Part shown: positions 58,101-64,000 of the stretch, in pieces
Numbering within the stretch: the stretch's first letter is position 1
Layout: every line of letters begins with the position of its first letter
Assembly: GCF_050947875.1 (NCBI RefSeq)
Contig: NC_134572.1
Coordinates: 152,975,105-153,039,104, forward strand
Origin: Dermacentor variabilis
Taxonomy: Eukaryota; Arthropoda; Arachnida; Ixodida; Ixodidae
Length of the DNA: 64,000 bases
Direction of reading: 5' to 3'
Program-made: the position numbers and the translations under genes
Notes under the pieces: generated by a model
What the model was told of the DNA's origin: nothing
The model's database searches: none
The model's input: the letters and a program-made list of their open reading frames with translations, nothing else

Positions 58101-58724
58101 TTTGCCTTGAAACTCCAAATTGACTGGAATGCCGATGTACTTGGTCATACACATTGTGAAAAATTATGCGAAAACAATTGTCGCCCTTGAAATTAATTTG
58201 AAATGAATACGTCTAGCAACCTCGCCGGATAAAATGCGTAAATTGCAAGATGGCCAGTAAATATTGAATTAATTTAATGTGTTGAATAATGCATATGGAA
58301 GGCAAGAATTATGCTATCTGCGAGAGGAGATTTTTAAAAATTGCGCAAATTCTAAGAATGGTCACCATCGTATATTTTCCCATTCGCACTGCACGTCCTG
58401 TGTTCCGATGGAGCGGAGGTGGTGACAGAGTGGCTATCACGTGACTCCAAATACAGGCGTCTGCTAAAGAAAATGCGTCGGAACAATATCCCGAAATCCA
58501 ACAACCCCAATCTTATGTTCGTATGCAGCGCGTAAGAAAAATATAGATATTGCATATGTAGCCGACCATGCACTCCTAGGAAGTAATACCCGATGGAGTT
58601 AGGAGAAAGCTTTAGCTCGGGCACAACTCCGACGCGGCGTATTCAAATAAATGTAGAAACGCAAAAACGGACGCACGGAAAAAACATTAATGGGAAAAGG
58701 ACCTGCGAGGTTGCCAGCCCGGGC

Positions 58725-59024
58725 TCAGGCCACCCGGGCATTATGTGCGGTGAGGCATAGCCTTTCCACCGCTGCCCGGGCCCGCTGGATAGCCCATAAT
58801 TGGTCGTGTAGTTCCGAGCTAGTCAGAGAGCTTAGCCATCGCTCTTCGAGAAGGTACGGTTCTAGCTTGTCCTGTACATATACTGATCTGATCTGTGTGC
58901 ACTTCCATAAGATGTGTGCCATGTCTGCGTGTTCGTGTTTGCAGAGCTTGCAGCTCGCGCCTGGATATTGTGTTGAAATTATTCTCTTTAATTGTAGTGG
59001 GTTTAGGAATGTTCTGGTTTGCAA
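58725..59024 (-). pseudogene. LINE C-terminal CCHC knuckle (copy 4)
   Basis: QTRTFLNPLQL then CKLC...HILWKC with all four ligands present. Frame separated from RNase H as in the other copies. Confidence 0.75.
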
Positions 59025-59153
59025 TCTTCTCCAATCTGTTTCTTGAGACCTGTCGAGTTGTTTGTGGGGTTGTGGGTATGCTTCTCTTTGTTTCGTGTGG
59101 CGTGTCAGTATGTCGTGGTACGTGACCAGTCTGTCCCTGTCGTCTTTTATTTC

Positions 59154-59684
59154 TTATTTGTCGTCCTCGCCTCCTCCCTCTTCTCCATCGCCTCCGCCGC
59201 AGTCCTTCCCCCTTCCCCGAGTGTTGCGGGGTGTTGGGCCGTCACTGCCCGTGCAGCGGTGGGTTAGTTTTCGCGTGACTCTGTGGGCCTTCTCGTTGAG
59301 GTTGGGAAGGACATTCATGGTAAGTTCTCCCATATTTGCCAGGATCCATCTGAAGTACTTGGGTGTAATTTTGCCGTTATTAATGTATTCTGCTCTGCGG
59401 TTCAGGATATTGGCCGCCTCGGTGGATACCCAGTCCTTTGAGGAGATCTTAATAGCCGTCTTCGAGTCGCTGATTATTGTTCTGTCTTGTTGCCGATCGT
59501 TCGTTGCAGTCAATGCGATTGCCGTTTCTTCCGCTGCCTTCAACGAACTGGTTCTTACGGAGCCCACAGTCAAGGTCTTTCGTGCATACGACCACCATTG
59601 CGAAGAGAGAGTTACCTTTTTCAGCGCCGACACCACCATTGTAGTCGCGGTATAAGGGTGCCGGGCGGCGTCTACGAAGAGCAT
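59154..59684 (-). pseudogene. LINE RNase H (copy 4)
   Basis: RNase H with FVDAARHPY, SLKAAEETAIALT (one Glu to Lys before the core AAEE), IISDSKTAI and NEKAH. It ends in the same Gly/Glu-rich linker as copy 2. Confidence 0.78.
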
Positions 59685-60516
59685 CTCCTCCAGCGCGCCG
59701 TGGTTTTTGAGAATCGTTTTCGTGCGGCATTTCCTTCTCTAAACATTGTGCACGGGGTGCATGTTCTTCGGGATATTTTCCGTGTTAATTGCGGCTCGGT
59801 CGTCTGGGTGAATCTGCGTCTTGGGACCGTTCATTCCATGCTAGCTTATGCCGATCTTTCCCATGATTTCTCTGCCCGCCGGAGAGCCTTTCGAGTTGCG
59901 CCACACGCTGTGCTTCCGCGCATTCCTCCGGCGTGTTATGTATCCCGATTTGTAGTAACTTTTCGTTTCTTGTGTATTGGGCGAGACCCAGTGCGGTTCT
60001 GTACGCTTTTCTAATGAGCGCGTTGATCTTGTCTTTCTCAGCCTTGTTCCAGTGGACGAACACCGCCACGTACGCGACTTGGCTGATCGCGAAGGCCTGA
60101 ACGAGCCGTAGGACGTTTCTTTATTTAATGCCTCTCCTGTTCTTTAAGACTCTCTGTATTAGCCGAATGGTCGATGTGACTTTCTATTCCAGGCGTGTTA
60201 TAGTTTCCGTGTTTGTTCCCCTGGCTTCGATCCAGAGACCCAGGACTCTAATCTTTTGGACCATGGGTATCTCTGTGCCTTTCTTCGTGGTTAATCTGAA
60301 TCCCTTTTTGTGTAGTTCTGCTACGTCTCTGGACGGTTTGCCGAGCCTCCTGGGGAAGTAGAGCAGCAGTTCCGATTTCTCCGGCGAGCATTCTAGTCCG
60401 GTGCCCTCCAGATGATTTTCGATTGCCTCCACCGCCCCTTGAATCTGTTCTCCATATTGCCCTCGGTTGCGTCTTTCGTGGTAAAAATCGTAATGTCTTC
60501 TGCATAAACGGTGTGA

Positions 60517-61239
60517 TTAATGCCTTCTATTCGGTCCAGTTTTTTTCCATAGTCCGATCACGACGAGGTTGAAGAGCATCGGTGACACGACGGAGCCTTG
60601 CGGTATGCCAGCGCTGCCCATGTCCATCTGGATACTCTCCTCCTCGTCCAGTCTGATTCTGGCTTTTCTTCCCGTAAGGAAGTTTCGGATAAAATTATAC
60701 GTTCGTTCGCCCAGGCCGAGTTGCGCGATTCTGTCGAGGATGACCGTGTGCTTGACCCTGTCGAAGGCCTTCTTTAGATCAAGTCCAAATATTGCCCTCA
60801 AACCACGCGCTGTGGTGACTATGACTTGCTCCTTGAGTTGTATTATGGCGTCTTGGGTAGGGAGCCCTCTTCTGAAGCCAATCGTGTTGCTGTGGTACAG
60901 GTCGTTTGACTCCAGGTAGACATTAACTCTACACAGGCAAGCGTGCTCAATCACTTTAACAACGCAGGTAGTGAGAGAGATCGGCCGCATGTTCTGTATT
61001 TCTAAGGATTTACCCGGCTTGGGGACGATGATCACGGCGGACCTCTTCCATTCGTCGGGTATCCCGCCGTTCCGCCGGCAGTCGTTGATGTAGTCTGTCA
61101 AGCGGCTCGTTGCCTGGTCCTCCAGGTTCCGGAGCATCTTGTTGGTCACCTTGTCGGGGCCCGGAGCCGACTTGATTTCTTGCTGGGAGAAATCTCTGTC
61201 GAGGTCTTCGTTGGGAGAGCCCGAGTAGTTCCGGTGTTC
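60517..61239 (-). pseudogene. LINE reverse transcriptase (copy 4)
   Basis: Motif A GLDLKKAFDRV is intact. Motif B reads GIPQGSVVSPMLF (Thr to Ile). An extra base in a T run near 60,540 shifts the frame and creates an early stop before motif C. The motif C codons downstream still spell YAED in their own frame. Private lesions on top of the shared ones indicate decay after duplication. Confidence 0.85.
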
Positions 61240-61726
61240 AACGCAAAAACGTTTTTCTGAGATAAACCCAGGACCCATTTTAATAAAATTTCTTGCATTT
61301 GAGAGCGAAAGTTAAATTCTAGTTACTGTTAGAAGCGGAATATTGATTTAGGGCTTGACTTTTGTTACAAAGATATTTTAAAATATTCACAAGTTTGAAA
61401 AATATAGAAGCACGAAGTTTACAAACTAATAGCTGTGCATAAAGAACAGATATCGCGGTGTTGTAAACGCATCCATTAGATAATTCAAAGAGGAGAAATT
61501 TCATAAATCCTTTTACTTCTTACGCGAATTCGTTACGTTGTTAACGAGGGTTCTGCAAAAGTTGTAATTACATATTAATAAATTTTTTGAGATTCATATG
61601 TAGCATGTCAAATTTGTACGCTTTAGATGTGCCATTAGATGCAATTGATAGTCTCGTTTTCTGAAAATCTGCTACTTTTGCCGATTTTTAACAAAAACTT
61701 GACCTAAATCGCAAATTGGAAACCAA

Positions 61727-62950
61727 GGGCGCTATAACGTAAAACTATTCCAAACATTTCTGTTCCAATTCTGTAATCAGCTCTCCTTCCTGCGATTGGT
61801 CAAACATTTTTTGAACCACACCCACTTCATCTGTCAGTCACGCGACGTCACGACAACCGCGATAGCTCTCCATCTGATATGACTTGTGCGCACTGATTAT
61901 GCATGGTTTGGCCGAAAAACGAAAAATTGCTATTTCTGATTCGACGCCTCTTCGCCATTAGCCCCCAGTTATTGGTCAAAAGTTTTCGGGCGGCACCCAC
62001 GTCACCTGCCTGCCACGCGACGAGACAAAATCGCAAAAACCAAACGCCTCAAAGTGACCTGTACGCATTAAAGATGCATTAATATGCCGAACAAAACTCA
62101 GTTTTCTTCGGAATAGCCGCAGGCTGCCCCGTTCCGAAAGGAATAACAGATGGCTGCCGCCGATCGCTCACGCACTCGCTACCTGCACCTGCCGGAGAGC
62201 ATGGGTTTATTTGCGTATAATGTAACTTCTTGCATGGCCGAGCACTTTCGTTTTCGAGCACTTTTGGCACGGTTACGACCTCATTCGGCCAACTCTTCTT
62301 TGCTGAGGATCCGTTTCAGCGTCATTCTTAAGCTTCCGTTGCATGCCGCCGCGATTTTTGACCAGCCACCACAAGCTAAGTAAGGGAAAGCGGACCAATC
62401 GCAGACGCCGGCATCACCTTCTTCATCCGCTTATCGATTTTCAGTGCAGTGGCTCGGCCCTATCAAATCACTCTCCACTTGAGCGTGCTGCTCACCTGTT
62501 GTCAGCCAATCAGATAAGACAAGCAGCTCAGTGACGGCAATGTTATTCGTTTTTCAAGCAAACAAAAGTGACCTCCTATGTACGGGATGAGCGTTTGATT
62601 GGTCTGTTGAGACAACCTTGCGGGTGACCTCCTGGTGCTTGCGCCGGCGGTTACGCAAGTTTAACGTCAGGAATTTGGAATCGTTTTACGTTATAGGGCC
62701 CCGCCGTGGTTGCTCAGTGGCTATGGTGTTGGGCTGCTGAGCACGAGGTCGCGGGATCGAATCCCGGCCACGGCGGCCGCATTTCGATGGGGGCGAAATG
62801 CGAAAACACCCGTGTGCTTAGATTTAGGTGCACGTTAAAGAAACCCAGGTGGGCAAAATTTTCGGAGTCCTCCACTAGGGCGTGCCTCATAAGCAGAAAG
62901 TGGTTTTGGCACGTAAAACCCCAAATATTATTATTACGTTATAGGGCCCC
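61727..62950. mobile_element. ~1-kb inverted-repeat DNA element (MITE-like), copy 4, with SINE insertion
   Basis: The left terminal repeat starts at 61,727. The right one is split by a SINE at 62,703-62,933 so that 17 of its bases are present twice. Interior as in copies 1 and 2. No coding capacity. Confidence 0.8.
62703..62933 (+). mobile_element. tRNA-derived SINE, Ruka-like, in the inverted repeat of the DNA element
   Basis: gccgtggttgctcagtggct, a consensus-like B box (gggatcgaatcccggcc) and the same body as the copy at 49.78 kb, ending in (ATT)n. The target duplication ttacgttatagggcccc is perfect over 17 bases (62,686-62,702 and 62,934-62,950). Better preserved than the 49.78-kb copy, so probably younger. 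Confidence 0.9.
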
Positions 62951-63234
62951 AACAGTCGCTATATTTTAGATTTTTCTTTTAAATGCATCCATCCGCGTCA
63001 AATTTGGTGCAGTAGTTGACGAATGCTCGTTTTACACTTATTTAGATAGGAGTACTCTAGCTAAAGCTTGCTCATAACAGGCCGTACTGCCATGAAAAAT
63101 GGTGAAATGTAAGAGAGTAGGAACGCGATGTGTGATCACCACTAGTCTCTTAATTGAGAGCGCGACGGCTGAAGGTCGCGTACTTTCGCAGTTGATGAAA
63201 GAAAAGCAAAGCGTGTCATGTGCCAAACATACTT

Positions 63235-63240
63235 TTTATT
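63235..63240 (-). terminator. Polyadenylation signal of the unit gene, copy 4
   Basis: AATAAA on the minus strand, about 280 bases after the stop at 63,519. Confidence 0.65.
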
Positions 63241-63518
63241 AAAATCAGAATGCACAGTCAGATACAGTGAGACGGGCACACTCGTTTTTAACACATTAGC
63301 GCTTTGTATGCAGATCTCATGCATGTAGTAGGTAGAAGGTAACAGAGCAAATTGGAGATGGTGGAATAAACGAAATCGTCATCACACAGTATGTTATCCT
63401 TGCTCACGCGAGTGACATGTAAAAACAGAGCACCTAGGTATAGGTACGCGCTGGTCTCGCCATATCAGCGAGAAAAGAGCCAGTTAACAGTAAAAGAGTA
63501 AAAAATCCAATAGAATAA

Positions 63519-63763
63519 TCACACAGCTGCGTGTTGCTCAAGAAACGACAAGTCCGGGTCAGGCACAGGGGCGTCGGTTGGCAGGTCGTAGACGTCCACG
63601 AAGAGCCAATCCCACTCGCTTGTGTTGCACGGCTGTGCTTCGTATAGGATGGGGAGAGGGCAAGCCACCGGGTGCACTGGTTGGACTTCTCGAACACAAC
63701 TGGTGTCGGACGGCACGGCTTCCACTCGGCACTGTCGACTATGGGCACGGCTCTCCAGTTTGG
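63519..63763 (-). CDS. Unit gene, exon 2 (copy 4, exon 1 outside window)
   Basis: Exon of 245 bases with acceptor ttttcgctgcag, phase 1, ending SFLEQHAAV. It starts KLESRAHSRQCRVEAV, keeps VREVQPVHPVACPLPILYEA, and ends EWDWLFVDVYDLPTDAPVPD. Compared with copy 1, the first ~20 codons have six replacements and no silent change. The remaining part has five silent and three conservative changes. Whether this copy is functional depends on exon 1 to the right of the window. Confidence 0.55.
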
Positions 63764-64000
63764 CTGCAGCGAAAATAACACAAAGAAACAGCTTGTCAGC
63801 AACAATATTAGTCACTAAATCAGACGAAAGCATAAGCTTTCACGGCGAGAAAACACGTTGTAGTTTGGTATAAGAAGCACTTGTTTTCACCATTAGGCAA
63901 GAATTCACTGGGGTGATTATGAAACTTCAAACTTACACCACAGTTTCTTATAGAGGCGTCAAGTGCGGCCCAATTTTGCTTACTCAAGGCATGCCACTGT

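Larger units (their letters stand above)
58670..61239 (-). mobile_element. 5'-truncated I-type LINE, copy 4
   Basis: Same ends and target duplication (58,658-58,669 and 61,240-61,251, both aacgcaaaaacg) and tail (ggacgcacgg). The coding order and shared lesions are as in copies 1 and 2, so it came with the unit. Confidence 0.9.
57305..64000 (+). repeat. Segmental duplication unit, copy 4 (cut by window end)
   Basis: Begins at cgaccggcgcaaccgtggcaagaagcag, matching copy 1 from about 9,410, with no head block. It holds the LINE, the ~1-kb inverted-repeat element with a SINE in it, the gene's 3' end and exon 2, and then leaves the window inside the intron. In several indels and substitutions (for example near 61,318-61,350) it is closer to copy 1 than to copy 2. 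Confidence 0.9.

Overview
This is eukaryotic, intron-bearing, repeat-dense DNA that looks like an ixodid (hard) tick genome. The reasons are the tRNA-derived SINE at 49.78 kb and 62.70 kb, which I recognise as tick-typical (Ruka-like), an RTE-type LINE with tick-like 5' and 3' sequences, and LINE tails built from CATC/CCGT tetranucleotides. I cannot name the species. I found no bacterial operon, rRNA, functional tRNA or CRISPR signal.

Layout. 1-7.88 kb is unique, mostly gene-free DNA, with a decayed inverted fragment of the repeat unit at 0.7-1.4 kb and a TA microsatellite. From 7.88 kb the window is dominated by a large tandem segmental duplication. Copy 1 is 7.88-24.11 kb, copy 2 is 24.28-35.99 kb, copy 3 is 48.64-57.30 kb and copy 4 runs from 57.30 kb off the right edge. 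A 12.6-kb spacer (36.0-48.6 kb) between copies 2 and 3 holds a broken RTE LINE, a (TAA)52 array, LINE and SINE fragments and a fold-back hairpin. Copies 1, 2 and 4 are close relatives; copy 3 is clearly more diverged.

Each unit carries one candidate host gene on the minus strand: promoter (NRF-1-type palindrome, TATA-like box), exon 1, an intron of about 2.7 kb, exon 2, stop and AATAAA signal. The donor and acceptor phases match (phase 1), giving a predicted 175-residue basic, probably nuclear protein of unknown function. Copy 2 is intact. Copy 1 has a frameshift. Copy 3 has lost its GT donor. Copy 4 shows only exon 2 before the window ends.

Mobile DNA is layered on the units and dates them. 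Copies 1, 2 and 4 share a 5'-truncated I-type LINE (12-bp target duplication) and a ~1-kb element with 27-bp terminal inverted repeats. Copy 3 retains the empty site for both. Later, copy 1 received an LTR retrotransposon inside the ~1-kb element, and copy 4 received a SINE inside that element's right terminal repeat. The LTR element has a SCAN-like capsid and an integrase N-terminus directly after the protease, the order known from Gmr1-like Ty3/gypsy elements. Its reverse transcriptase and U3 are missing because integrase is fused to the start of R.
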